Part shown: positions 1 to 11,155 of the stretch, piece by piece
Layout of the letters: the number at the start of each line of letters is the position of its first letter
Position numbering within the stretch: position 1 is the stretch's first letter
DNA from: Acidovorax sp.
GTDB lineage: Bacteria > Pseudomonadota > Gammaproteobacteria > Burkholderiales > Burkholderiaceae_C
Assembly: GCF_021287135.1 (NCBI RefSeq)
Contig: NZ_JAJTBB010000047.1
Location: forward strand, 62,001 to 126,000
DNA length: 64,000 nt
Direction of reading: 5' to 3'
Notes under the pieces: generated by a model
Told to the model about the DNA's origin: nothing
The model's input: only the letters and a program-made list of their open reading frames with translations
Database searches by the model: none
Program-made: the position numbers and the translations under genes

Positions 1-66
1 GACAACTATAGCGCCGGCTACCCCATACAAACCCTGATCCTCGGAAAATTAGGCAAACCTAAAATT

Positions 67-1097
67 TTGCGGATGACAGAGCGTCTCGCTCCACCCCCGC
101 AGCCCGGCAACGACCCCGCCGAGCCGCGCCCGCCCAGGTTGCTGGAGCGCATGCGCATTCACCTGCGCACGCGGCACTACAGCATTCGCACGGAAGAGGC
201 TTATATCGACTGGGCACGGCGTTTTATTCTCTTTCATGGCAAGCGCCACCCGCAGGATATGGGGGCGGCCGAGGTGGAAGCGTTTTTGAGCCATTTGGCG
301 GTTGATCGGCAGGTTTCTGCTTCCACACAAAATCAGGTCAAGGCGGCGCTGCTGTATTTGTACAAGCAGGTGTTGGCGATGGACCTGCCCTGGCTCAATG
401 AGGTGGTGCAGGCCAAAACACCCAAGCGCCTGCCGGTGGTGCTGACCCCTACCGAGGTGCGCGAGCTGTTGCTGCACATGGATGGCACCACGGGCTGATT
501 GGGCAGTTGCTCTATGGCACGGGCATGCGCCTGCTGGAGGCGCTGCGCCTGCGCGTGAAGGATGTGGAGTTTGCCCGCCGCGAGATCATCGTGCGCGAGG
601 GCAAGGGCAATAAAGACCGGGTGACGGTGCTGCCCGAGAATTTGATCGCCCCGCTACAAGCGCAATTGCAAAAGGCCCGCGCCTTGCACGAAAAGGATTT
701 GGCCGCTGGGTTGGGCAGGTGTATTTGCCGCACGCGCTGGCGGCCAAGTATCCCAACGCGGATGCAAGCTGGGCTTGGCAATGGGTGTTTCCGTCGCCGG
801 TGCGCTCCATGGATCCGCGCCCCGATGCGCACACGGGAGAGCTGCTAGAACGCCGCCACCATGTGTACCCCGAGTCGGTGCAGCGTGCCGTTCGCGAGGC
901 GGCGCACGCAAATCAACAAGCCCGTGTCGCCGCATGTGCTGCGCCATTCGTTTGCCACGCATTTGCTGCAGGCCGGCTACGACATCCGCACGGTGCAAGA
1001 GCTCCTGGGGCATGCCGATGTGAGCACGACCATGATTTACACGCACGTGCTTAACAAAGGCGGGCGCGGCATCTTGAGCCCGCTCGACGCCTTGTAA
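67..1097 (+). pseudogene. Integron integrase (IntI-type tyrosine recombinase), frameshifted
   Basis: Remnant of an integron integrase, the enzyme that moves gene cassettes at attI. It reads only by changing frame three times: frame 1 from TTG 67 (ATG at 73) to TGA 496-498, frame 3 to about 715, frame 2 to about 900, then frame 3 to TAA 1095-1097. The first two breaks fit single-base losses and the third fits a gain of one or loss of two. The family marks survive in their frames: core-binding region, first catalytic Arg (GTGMR, 516-530), the IntI-specific insert (WAWQWVFPS, 770-796), the HxxR box ([10 protein letters not shown], 933-962) and the catalytic Tyr (codon 1038-1040). Integrase cassettes lie upstream of intI, so any array would be left of this window. 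A programmed frameshift is unlikely with three breaks. Confidence 0.85.
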
Positions 1098-1103
1098 AAA
1101 ACA

Positions 1104-1127
1104 CAAAGGCCCGTCACCGGGCCTTTG
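1104..1127. terminator. Bidirectional rho-independent terminator between intI remnant and gcvP
   Basis: A perfect 10-bp inverted repeat (CAAAGGCCCG / CGGGCCTTTG) with a TCAC loop is followed by a T-rich run and preceded by an A-rich run. It lies between two convergent genes and can serve both. Confidence 0.85.
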
Positions 1128-1181
1128 TTTGTTTGTTCGTCGTCCGCGGGCAGCACCGTCATGGCGCTGCGTCGGCACGCT

Positions 1182-4082
<2,901 letters not shown>

Positions 4083-4112
4083 GGTGGGGCGGTGGTCTGC
4101 TATGAAAAAGGG

Positions 4113-4188
4113 AGCTGCTCGCGCTTGTTTTTAGCCAACCTCAGATCGATTTTGGTCTGAGATCGGCGTGGATCAAGCGCAAGCAGCT
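4113..4188. repeat. Family A dispersed repeat pair forming a nested inverted repeat in the gcvH-gcvP gap
   Basis: Arms AGCTGCTCGCGCTTG (4113-4127) and CAAGCGCAAGCAGCT (4174-4188) are reverse complements with one mismatch. They enclose a smaller inverted repeat (CTCAGATC ... GTCTGAG, about 4140-4162). The same arm sequence recurs elsewhere in the window. In RNA this would be a stem-loop between gcvH and gcvP. Confidence 0.75.
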
Positions 4189-4225
4189 ATGGTTTTTGAA
4201 GCGCTGTGTGCGGCAAGCCCGGCGT

Positions 4226-4600
4226 TCAGGCGTTGGCGGCAAAGGCCGTGTAGGTGGTCTCGTCCATCAGCTCGGCCAGTTGGCCGGCGTCGGACAGCTT
4301 GACCTTGAAGAACCAGCCGGCGCCCAGCGGGTCGCTGTTGGCCAGGGACGGGTCGGCGCGCAGGGCTTCGTTCACCTCGACGATCTCGCCGGCGACGGGC
4401 ATGTACACGTCGGCAGCGGCCTTCACGGACTCGACCACGCCGGCCACTTCGCCCTGGGCAAAGGTCTTGCCGACTTCAGGCAGGTCCACGAACACCACGT
4501 CGCCCAGCGCGTCCTGCGCATGCACGGTGATGCCGACCACGGCAGCGGCGGCGTCAGCGGCGTTGATCCACTCGTGTTCTTTGGAAAATTTGACGGTCAT
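4226..4600 (-). CDS. gcvH: Glycine cleavage system H protein
   Basis: Lipoyl carrier that shuttles the aminomethyl group from GcvP to GcvT. At 124 residues it has the usual length. The lipoyl-attachment lysine is K60 in the motif ESVKAAADVY, and the N-terminus (MTVKFSKEHEW) is typical. The ATG at 4600 is chosen because it matches the family start and is preceded by a GAGGAG ribosome site. An in-frame extension further upstream has no H-protein similarity. It is the middle gene of the gcv operon, about 100 bases after gcvT. Confidence 0.97.
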   Translation of the reverse strand: MTVKFSKEHEWINAADAAAAVVGITVHAQDALGDVVFVDLPEVGKTFAQGEVAGVVESVKAAADVYMPVAGEIVEVNEALRADPSLANSDPLGAGWFFKVKLSDAGQLAELMDETTYTAFAANA

Positions 4601-4698
4601 GGGAAAGCTCCTCAGGCAAAGGGGTAGATAAGGGAACCAGCAATGTAGCGGGCGAACGGGGCGTCTGTGGTGGCGGCTGCGCGCCGCCACCCGCGAAA

Positions 4699-5874
4699 TC
4701 AGCCGCGGTAGTAATTGGCGGGGACGAAAGGCATGGCCCGCACCTCCATCGGCACGGCCTTGCCGCGCACGATGGCGTTGACGCGGGTGCCGATGGTGGC
4801 GTGGGCTGCGTCCACGTAGCCCATGGCCACGGGCTCGTTCACCGTGGGGCCCAGCAGGCCGCTGGTGACCTCGCCAATCTTCTGGCCGTCGGTGCCTTGC
4901 AGTGCGGTGTGCTCGCGCACGGGCACGCGTTCCAGCGCGACCAGGCCCACGCGCTTGCGCTGCAGGCTGGCGGGGTTGTCGATCTGCGCCAGCACCTTGT
5001 CGGCGCCAGGAAAGCCGCCTGCGCGCGCACCGCCGGTGCGGCGCACCTTCTGGATGGCCCAGTTCAGCGCGGCCTCGGGCGGGGTGGTGGTGGTGTCGAT
5101 GTCGTTGCCGTACAGGCACAGGCCGGCTTCCAGGCGCAGCGAGTTGCGCGCGCCCAGGCCGATGGGCTTGACCTCGGGCTGGGCCAGCAGGGCGCGGGCC
5201 AGCGTCTCGGCCTGGGCGGCGGGCACGGAGATTTCAAAGCCGTCTTCGCCCGTGTAGCCGCTGCGGGTCACGAAGCAGTCGCAGCCCGCAATGCTGAACG
5301 CGCCGCCGGTCATGAACACCAGCTTTTCCACACCGGGTGCGAGGCGGGCGAGGGCGGTGACGGCCTGCGGCCCTTGCAGCGCCAGCAGGGCGTGGTCGGG
5401 CAGGGGCACCACCTTGCAGCGCTGGCCGATGCGGGCCTGGATGTGGGCGATGTCGCCCACCTTGCAGGCGCCATTGACGATGACGAACAGGGTGGGCTCG
5501 CCGTCCACCACGCCCTGGTTGAAGAACATCAGGTCGTCGATGATGGTGCCTTCGTCCGTCAGCAGCAGGCCGTAGCGCTGCTTGCCCACGGGCAGGTCGA
5601 TCACGTCCACGGGCATCAGCGTCTCGAAGGCCGCCGCCGCATCGGCGCCGATGAGCTTGAGCTGGCCCATGTGCGACACGTCGAACAGGCCCGCGGCCGT
5701 GCGCGTGTGCACATGCTCGGCCATCAGGCCGGCGGGGTACTGCACGGGCATGGAGTAGCCGGCAAACGGCACCATGCGGGCGCCCAGCTCAATGTGCAGG
5801 GCGTTCAGGGGCGTGGTGAGCAGGGGGGCGGATGCGGAAGCGGGCGTGGCGGTCAAGGCGGAACTCCGGGGCAA
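4699..5874 (-). CDS. gcvT: Aminomethyltransferase, T protein of glycine cleavage
   Basis: Transfers the aminomethyl carbon from GcvH to tetrahydrofolate, giving 5,10-methylene-THF and ammonia. It has 391 residues, slightly longer than many because of a Ser/Ala-rich stretch in the first 20 residues. The body starts at TPLNALHIELGARMVPFAGY, typical of GcvT, and the folate-fold motifs FDVSHMGQ (about residue 64) and YTGEDGFEI (about 210) are present. It is the first gene of the operon, 38 bases after the tandem glycine riboswitch. Confidence 0.97.
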   Translation of the reverse strand: MPRSSALTATPASASAPLLTTPLNALHIELGARMVPFAGYSMPVQYPAGLMAEHVHTRTAAGLFDVSHMGQLKLIGADAAAAFETLMPVDVIDLPVGKQRYGLLLTDEGTIIDDLMFFNQGVVDGEPTLFVIVNGACKVGDIAHIQARIGQRCKVVPLPDHALLALQGPQAVTALARLAPGVEKLVFMTGGAFSIAGCDCFVTRSGYTGEDGFEISVPAAQAETLARALLAQPEVKPIGLGARNSLRLEAGLCLYGNDIDTTTTPPEAALNWAIQKVRRTGGARAGGFPGADKVLAQIDNPASLQRKRVGLVALERVPVREHTALQGTDGQKIGEVTSGLLGPTVNEPVAMGYVDAAHATIGTRVNAIVRGKAVPMEVRAMPFVPANYYRG

Positions 5875-5912
5875 ATGGTGGCCGCGACCCCATGGATCGC
5901 GGGATTTGCCCT

Positions 5913-6140
5913 GCTGTCCGCTTTACCTGAGAGATTCACCGCGGCGCCCTGGCTGGCCGCGCGGCTTGCTCCTTCGGTGGATGGCCCATCGCGCGATGCG
6001 GCAAGCCATCTCTCTCCAGCAAGGGAACGCCCGCATCGCTGCGGGCGGTTGCCAGTCCTTTTGCCTGAGCGTTCGGCAGCTGCCTGCGCCTTCGGCGGTG
6101 CCGCGCTGCCTTCGTGGTGAAGGTGGGGCACTCTCTCCTG
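5913..6140 (-). promoter_or_regulatory. Tandem glycine riboswitch upstream of gcvT
   Basis: Read on the minus strand, two consecutive glycine aptamers are visible. Aptamer 1 begins at about 6139 with GGAGAGAGTGCC, has the core GCCGAAGGCGC, and closes with AACGCTCAGGCAAAAGGAC. A short linker follows. Aptamer 2 starts with GGAGAGAGATGGC, has the core CACCGAAGGAGC, and closes with GTGAATCTCTCAGGTAAAG, ending near 5913. Both carry the hallmark GAGAG / CTCTCAGG pairing and the CCGAAGG core. The switch should turn on gcvTHP when glycine is plentiful. There is no long U-run before gcvT, so control may be at translation initiation. Confidence 0.95.
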
Positions 6141-6159
6141 ACGGCCGCGATTGTAATGC

Positions 6160-7437
6160 CTACTTTGCGTACACCCAATCGCGCAGCGCCAGCGAAATCG
6201 AGGGCACGTAGGTGATGACGAGCAGGCACACCAGGATCACGCCCACAAAGGGCAGCAGGTGCTTGACGATGCGGTCCAGCGAGATCTTGGCCACCGTGCA
6301 GGCCGCAAACAGGTTCACGCCGAAGGGCGGGGTGATCATGCCCAGCGCCAGGTTCACCACCATGATGAGGCCGAAGTGCACAGGGTCCACGCCAAAGTGC
6401 ATTGCCACCGGGGCCAGGATGGGGGCCAGCACGATGATGGCGGCGCTGGTCTCGATGAACATGCCGATGAAGAACAGCGCGGCATTCACGCCCAGCAGGA
6501 ACATCGCGGGCGACTGCAGCACGCCTTCGAGCCAATGGCCGATGGCGTCGGGCACGCCGGCGCGGGTGATGAGAAAGGCAAACAACCCGGCATTGGCGAT
6601 GATGAACATGATCACCGCGGACGAAAGCGCCGACTTGCGCAGGATGGCGTACAGATCCCGCAGCTTGATCTCGCGGTAAATGAGCACGCCGACCACCAGT
6701 GCATAGAACACCGCCACCGCCGACGCTTCGGTGGGCGTGAACACGCCGCCGTAGATGCCGCCCAGAATGATGACCGGCATCAGCAGTGCCCAGCCCGCCT
6801 GCAAGGTGGCGCGGCCCAGGGGCATGCGCCCGTCGCCGTCGTTTTTGCCCCAGCCCTTGATCTTGCAATACACCCACACAAAGCCCATCAGCGCCACGCT
6901 GATGAGGAGGCCGGGGCCGAAGCCTGCGATGAACAGCTCGCCAATCGACACCTCGGCGCTCACGCCGTAGAGGATCATGGGAATGGAGGGCGGAATGACC
7001 ACGCCCAGCTCGGCGCTGGTGGCCTGCAACGCCGCCGCGTAGCTGGTGGGGTAGCCATGCTTGATGAGCGCCGGGATCAGGATGGCGCCGATGGCGAACG
7101 TGGTGGCCACTGACGAGCCCGAGACCGCCGCAAAGATCATGCAGGTGAGCACGCAGGTCATGGGCAGGCCGCCTTGCACGCCGCCCACGATGCTCTTGGC
7201 AAACTCCACCAGCCGGCGCGAGATGCCGCCGGTTTCCATCAGGTTGCCCGCCAGGATGAAGAACGGAATGGCCGCCAGCGGGAACTTGTTGATCGAGGCG
7301 AACATTTCCTTCACCGAGATCAGCATGTTGGCGTTGGACACCTGGATGCCCACGACCGATGCGAGCCCGATGGACACCGCGACGGAGACGGTGAGTGCAA
7401 AGCACAGCACCATGGTGACGAGCATGGTGGGTGTCAT
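6160..7437 (-). CDS. TRAP transporter large permease subunit (DctM family)
   Basis: Large membrane subunit of a tripartite ATP-independent periplasmic transporter. It forms the Na+-driven channel that takes substrate from the periplasmic receptor. It has 425 residues, with hydrophobic segments along almost the whole length as expected for about 12 helices, and DctM-type motifs such as FFILAGNLMETGG and VIPPSIPMILYG. The ATG at 7437 overlaps the dctQ stop by four bases (ATGA), indicating translational coupling. A much longer upstream reading in the same frame is the dctQ region read out of frame. The substrate cannot be read from the permease. Confidence 0.93.
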   Translation of the reverse strand: MTPTMLVTMVLCFALTVSVAVSIGLASVVGIQVSNANMLISVKEMFASINKFPLAAIPFFILAGNLMETGGISRRLVEFAKSIVGGVQGGLPMTCVLTCMIFAAVSGSSVATTFAIGAILIPALIKHGYPTSYAAALQATSAELGVVIPPSIPMILYGVSAEVSIGELFIAGFGPGLLISVALMGFVWVYCKIKGWGKNDGDGRMPLGRATLQAGWALLMPVIILGGIYGGVFTPTEASAVAVFYALVVGVLIYREIKLRDLYAILRKSALSSAVIMFIIANAGLFAFLITRAGVPDAIGHWLEGVLQSPAMFLLGVNAALFFIGMFIETSAAIIVLAPILAPVAMHFGVDPVHFGLIMVVNLALGMITPPFGVNLFAACTVAKISLDRIVKHLLPFVGVILVCLLVITYVPSISLALRDWVYAK

Positions 7438-7928
7438 TGCGCGGTCTCCAGTTCCTGGCGCTGCGGGTCGAGCCAGTTGCCCACGATGCCGATGGCGCTG
7501 AACAGGCCGCCCACCGGCATGGCCACATAGGCCCAGAACATCGAGACCGATTCCAGCCCCGCCATCGACTGCACGCCGCCGCGCTGGGCATAGTCCCAGC
7601 CAAACCACACGATGACCGCAATGAGCGCCAGGGCGGCCAGGCTCACGACGGCATCCAGCACGCGCCGCAGGGCCGGCGGGCTCCAGCGGTAGAGCACGTC
7701 CACGCTCACCATCGCGCCCTGGCGAAAGGCCGCGGGAATAGCGAGGAACACCATCCAGATCAGGCTGAAGCGGATCAGCACCTCCGTCCACTCGGCCGGC
7801 TGCTCCAGCACGAAACGCATGACGATCTGGAACATGCCCAGCAGCGATGCCAGGGCCAGCATCAGGCAGGCACCTGCCATGGCGGCGCCGGTGCTCCACC
7901 GTTCCCATTGAAGAAAGATTTTTTTCAT
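7434..7928 (-). CDS. TRAP transporter small permease subunit (DctQ family)
   Basis: Small membrane subunit that joins DctM in the transporter. It has 164 residues with four predicted helices (about 15-35, 50-70, 88-108, 130-150) and the DctQ-typical segment TEVLIRFSLIWMVFLAIPAAFRQG split across helix 2. It lies downstream of dctP with a terminator-like hairpin between them, and overlaps dctM by four bases. The start is placed at ATG 7928. Confidence 0.9.
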   Translation of the reverse strand: MKKIFLQWERWSTGAAMAGACLMLALASLLGMFQIVMRFVLEQPAEWTEVLIRFSLIWMVFLAIPAAFRQGAMVSVDVLYRWSPPALRRVLDAVVSLAALALIAVIVWFGWDYAQRGGVQSMAGLESVSMFWAYVAMPVGGLFSAIGIVGNWLDPQRQELETAQ

Positions 7929-7938
7929 GAATGAAAAA

Positions 7939-7963
7939 GCCCGTTTGCGCGCGGCAAACGGGC
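7939..7963 (-). terminator. Terminator-like hairpin between dctP and dctQ
   Basis: Perfect 10-bp inverted repeat GCCCGTTTGC / GCAAACGGGC with a 5-base loop. On the minus strand it is followed by CTTTTTCATTC. Sitting between receptor and permease genes of one operon, it probably stops part of the transcripts so that receptor exceeds permease. Confidence 0.8.
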
Positions 7964-8015
7964 GTTGAAAGCTAGGACCAGGAGCAACGGGTGCGTCCGC
8001 CGCACGCGTTGCGGG

Positions 8016-8987
8016 TTACTTCACGGCCCGGATCTTGTCCAGCGCAGCCTTGCCGAACTGCTTTTCAAACTCGGCATTCACGGGCGCCAGCGCTTCCACG
8101 AACTTGGCCTTGTCCAGGTTGTCGATCACGGTCATGCCCTTGGCGCGCAGGTCGGCCACGCCCTTGGCATCGTCTTCATCCACACGGGCGCGGTTGGCCT
8201 TGGCGCCTTCTTTCGCAGCGTCCAGGAAGGCTTGCTTGTCGGCGGCCGACAGCTTGTCGAAAGCGGCCTTGTTCATCAAGAAGATGCAGGGCGAATACAC
8301 ATGGCCGGTGAGCGACAGGTGCTTTTGCACCTGGTCGAACTTGGCCGAAATGATGACCGACAGCGGGTTTTCCTGGCCGTCCACCGTGCCTTGCTGCAGC
8401 GCCGTGAACACTTCCGGGAAGGCCATGGGCGTGGTGATGATGCCAAAGCCCTTGTAGGCGGCGATGTGCACGGGGTTCTCCATGGTGCGCATCTTCAGGC
8501 CCTTCAGGTCGCCGGGCTCCTTCACGTCACGCTTGCTGTTGGTCATGTGGCGGAAGCCGTTTTCCGCCCAGGCCAGCGCCTTGAAGCCCTTGGCGTCGAA
8601 TTTGGACAGCAGGTCTTGCCCGATGGGGCCGTCCAGCACGGCGCGGGCGTGCGCCTTGTCGCGGAACAGGAAGGGCACGTCCAGGATCTTCGTTTCGGGC
8701 ACAAAGTTGGGCACAGGGCCGCTGGAGCTGAATGCCAGCTCCTGCGTGCCCAGTTGCACGGCTTCGATGGACTCGCGCTCGCCGCCCAGGGCGCCGTTGT
8801 AGAAGGTCTGCACCTTGTAGCGGCCGCCCGTGCGCTTTTCGACTTCCTTGGCAAACGTGTCGATGGCCACGCCCTGGTGGGAGTTCTGGGCCGTCGAGAT
8901 GCTGATGCGCATGGTGGTCTGCGCAGCCGCGGAGGCCACAAAGCCGAGCGCAAGGCCCAGGCCGACGACGAGTTTGGTCAATTGCAT
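8016..8987 (-). CDS. TRAP transporter substrate-binding protein (DctP family)
   Basis: Periplasmic receptor of the TRAP system. It has 323 residues from the ATG at 8987, chosen because it gives a clean signal peptide (MQLTKLVVGLGLALGF then ASAAAQ) and has AGGAGA seven bases upstream. A longer in-frame start at 9098 lacks these features. The mature protein has the DctP fold, including the conserved Arg region (GLKMRTMENPVH) that usually binds the substrate carboxylate and the VDGQENP segment. The ligand is not identifiable. It could be a C4-dicarboxylate or another organic acid. Confidence 0.92.
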   Translation of the reverse strand: MQLTKLVVGLGLALGFVASAAAQTTMRISISTAQNSHQGVAIDTFAKEVEKRTGGRYKVQTFYNGALGGERESIEAVQLGTQELAFSSSGPVPNFVPETKILDVPFLFRDKAHARAVLDGPIGQDLLSKFDAKGFKALAWAENGFRHMTNSKRDVKEPGDLKGLKMRTMENPVHIAAYKGFGIITTPMAFPEVFTALQQGTVDGQENPLSVIISAKFDQVQKHLSLTGHVYSPCIFLMNKAAFDKLSAADKQAFLDAAKEGAKANRARVDEDDAKGVADLRAKGMTVIDNLDKAKFVEALAPVNAEFEKQFGKAALDKIRAVK

Positions 8988-9389
8988 GCTGTCTCCTGTT
9001 GGAATAGTGGGCGGGGGCCGGCAGATCGTGCGGCACACCCCGCAGGGGCGGCCCCCGGCCTCGCACAAATTATGGCGGTGCAGCATCAGACCAGGCATCC
9101 GGGTTTGTGCTGGTAAGCGTGCTTATCAAATGCCGTGCGCGGAGCCTCGGCACAGCCGCTGCGCGGCGGTGGGCGCGGCGGCTTTTCTGTGCCTCGGGCA
9201 CACATGCCAACGGCCCCGTGCTGGCGGTAACCAGCCGGGGCCTTGCCATTTCGTGCACTCCGGTAAGAGCGCCTTGATGGAAGAAAGTATGCGCTGCGCA
9301 GTGAAGATGAATCTTCTGAATTTGATGGGTTTTGTGCTTTTTGCAGAATAATTTTCTGCTGAGAGCGAATTTTGTGAATAATTGGCCTG
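8988..9389. other. Divergent control region between dctP and the Lrp-type gene
   Basis: 402 bases without a credible gene. It holds a short palindrome TAAGC-GT-GCTTA at 9114-9125 and a strong GC hairpin at 9212-9242 (12 pairs with one bulge, loop CGGTAA). The stretch at about 9300-9385, just before the regulator, is AT-rich and is a plausible promoter and Lrp-binding region. No consensus promoter is assigned. Confidence 0.4.
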
Positions 9390-9842
9390 ATGGACCGATT
9401 GGACAGGAAAATTCTGGCTGTGCTGCAGGCCAACGCCCGCGCCAGCCTGCAAGAGATCGGGCAGGCCGTGGGCCTGAGCCCGTCGCCTTGCTGGGGCCGC
9501 ATCAAGAAGATGGAAGAGGCCGGCGTCATCCAGGGCTACACGGTGCGCATCAACCCGCAGGCGCTGGATTTGGCCGACACGGTGCTGGTGCAGGTTACGC
9601 TGGACAGCCACTCCGACAACACGCTGGAAAAGTTTGGCGAGACGCTGGCCAGCATCCCCGAGGTGATCGAAGCGCACCTGGTGTCGGGCGACTACGACTA
9701 CCTGCTGCGCATCGTCGTCAAGGACACGCGCGACTACGAGCGGCTGCTGCGCGAGAAGCTCTACAAGATCAAGGGCATCCGCCACAGCCGCTCCAGCTTT
9801 GTGCTGCGCACGCTGAAGAAGGCGGACCTGCCGCTGGGTTGA
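9390..9842 (+). CDS. Lrp/AsnC family transcriptional regulator
   Basis: Small feast/famine-type regulator of 150 residues. The N-terminal winged helix-turn-helix (about 1-60, with SLQEIGQAVGLSPSPCWGRI as the recognition region) is followed by a RAM/AsnC ligand-binding domain (about 65-140, with GDYDYLLRIVV). Such proteins bind amino acids and form octamers on DNA. It is divergent from the TRAP operon, so it may control that operon and itself. Which amino acid it senses is not visible. Confidence 0.93.
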   Translation: MDRLDRKILAVLQANARASLQEIGQAVGLSPSPCWGRIKKMEEAGVIQGYTVRINPQALDLADTVLVQVTLDSHSDNTLEKFGETLASIPEVIEAHLVSGDYDYLLRIVVKDTRDYERLLREKLYKIKGIRHSRSSFVLRTLKKADLPLG

Positions 9843-9843
9843 T

Positions 9844-9915
9844 ATTGATTTGAATGAAAATGGCCTCCGGCGCTTGTTGAGCAAGCGCAAGCAGCTACTG
9901 AAACGATAGCAAATT
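9844..9915. repeat. Family A dispersed repeat
   Basis: Intergenic copy just after the Lrp-type gene. Its core GCGCTTG-TTGAG-CAAGCGC is a perfect palindrome, flanked by GGCCTCC on one side and AAGCAGCTACTGAAACGATAG on the other. Both flanks recur in the other family A copies in this window. Confidence 0.75.
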
Positions 9916-9958
9916 CCAGCGAGCCCGCGACCGCCGGCCGCCCTGCGGAACCCCCACC

Positions 9959-10864
9959 ATGAACCTGCGTTTTGTCGAAGCCTTTTATTGGGTGGCCTCC
10001 CTCAAGAGCGTGACTCGCGCCGCCGAGAAGCTGTTCCTCACGCAGTCGGCCATGTCCAGCCGCATCGCAGCGCTGGAGGAGGAACTGGGCGTGCTGCTGC
10101 TGGACCGGCGCGACAAGCACTTCAAGCTCACCGTGGCCGGCACGCGCTTTTTGACCTACGCCCGGCGCATGCTGGAGCTGCAGCGCCAGCTCAAGGCTGA
10201 GATGGGCTCGGGCGCGCCGCTGGAGGTGTCCTTCCGCCTGGGGGCCATTGAATCGGTACTGCACTCGTGGCTAATTCCGTGGGTGGAGCAGTTGCGCAAG
10301 GACAACCCGCTCCTGGAGCTGGAGCTGACGGTGGAGCCCACCCCGGTGCTGCTCGACCAGGTCCGCCGCGGCACGTTGGACGCTGTGTTCGCCGCGCTGC
10401 CCGCGTCGGCCGACGGCATCCGCAGCCAGGCCCTGGCGCCCATGGAGATGGTGTTCGTCGGCAACAGCAAGCTGCACCGCAAGCGCAAGTACACGCTGCA
10501 GGACTTTGCGGACACCGACATCCTCACCTTCCAGCGCGGCTCGCAGCCGCACGTGTACCTGCTGGACACGCTGCGCCATGGGCAGGTGGAGCCACGCTGC
10601 GTACACACCATCTCCTCCATCTCGGCCATGGTGCAGCTGGTGCAGGGCGGCTTTGGCGTGGCCACGCTGCCGCGCCTTGCGGTGCAGCGCATGCTGGCTT
10701 TTCCGGACCTGCGCGTGCTGGCCTGCGACGCCGCGTTGCGGCCCCTGCCCATCCACGTGAGCTACCGCGAAGACCCATCCTCCCCCGCGATGGAAGCCGT
10801 CGTGCGGTCGGCGCTCGCATTCATCGACGCACCTTCTCCTGCTGCCGTACGCAAGCGCGGCTGA
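9959..10864 (+). CDS. LysR family transcriptional regulator
   Basis: 301-residue LysR-type regulator. The N-terminal helix-turn-helix (about 1-60) contains the standard SVTRAAEKLFLTQSAMSSRI. The effector domain (about 90-290) is full length. It lies directly upstream of, and in the same direction as, the YcsI-TRAP-oxoprolinase operon, whose leader carries two matching palindromes. It is the obvious candidate regulator, sensing the imported acid or a product. That link is inferred from position only. Confidence 0.92.
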   Translation: MNLRFVEAFYWVASLKSVTRAAEKLFLTQSAMSSRIAALEEELGVLLLDRRDKHFKLTVAGTRFLTYARRMLELQRQLKAEMGSGAPLEVSFRLGAIESVLHSWLIPWVEQLRKDNPLLELELTVEPTPVLLDQVRRGTLDAVFAALPASADGIRSQALAPMEMVFVGNSKLHRKRKYTLQDFADTDILTFQRGSQPHVYLLDTLRHGQVEPRCVHTISSISAMVQLVQGGFGVATLPRLAVQRMLAFPDLRVLACDAALRPLPIHVSYREDPSSPAMEAVVRSALAFIDAPSPAAVRKRG

Positions 10865-10961
10865 CCCCACCTTAAGCCGAATAACCCCCTTGCCGCGTGC
10901 ACGCCGGGCGCAGCCGGGCCGCGCCGCGCTGCCGTGGCGTTCGCGTGCATGCCGCGGGCTC

Positions 10962-11008
10962 AGGGTTATCCCTGAAACTGCGCCAGCGTGGTGCATAGGG
11001 TTAACCCT
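10962..11008. promoter_or_regulatory. Two matching palindromic operator-like sites upstream of ycsI
   Basis: AGGGTTATCCCT (10962-10973) and AGGGTTAACCCT (10997-11008) are 12-base palindromes differing at one base, with centres 35 bases apart. They lie about 150-190 bases before the first structural gene and 100 bases after lysR. Their similarity and spacing suggest a dimer-of-dimers binding site. The binding protein is not known, and the neighbouring LysR is the first guess. Confidence 0.55.
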
Positions 11009-11155
11009 CGGCACCAAGATGGCTCGCGATTCACCAATGGAGAGCATCGAAAAAATCGATGAGCTAAGAGAAATTTTTTGAATTTGCCAGGCCGGTTACA
11101 CCCCCACACAATCCGCCCAACGTCATGCAATTGACATTTCTCAATGCAAGGAAAA

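Noticed and set aside
1-66. Possible attI or attC site upstream of the integrase remnant
   Set aside because: No GTTRRRY core was found in the 66 bases available.
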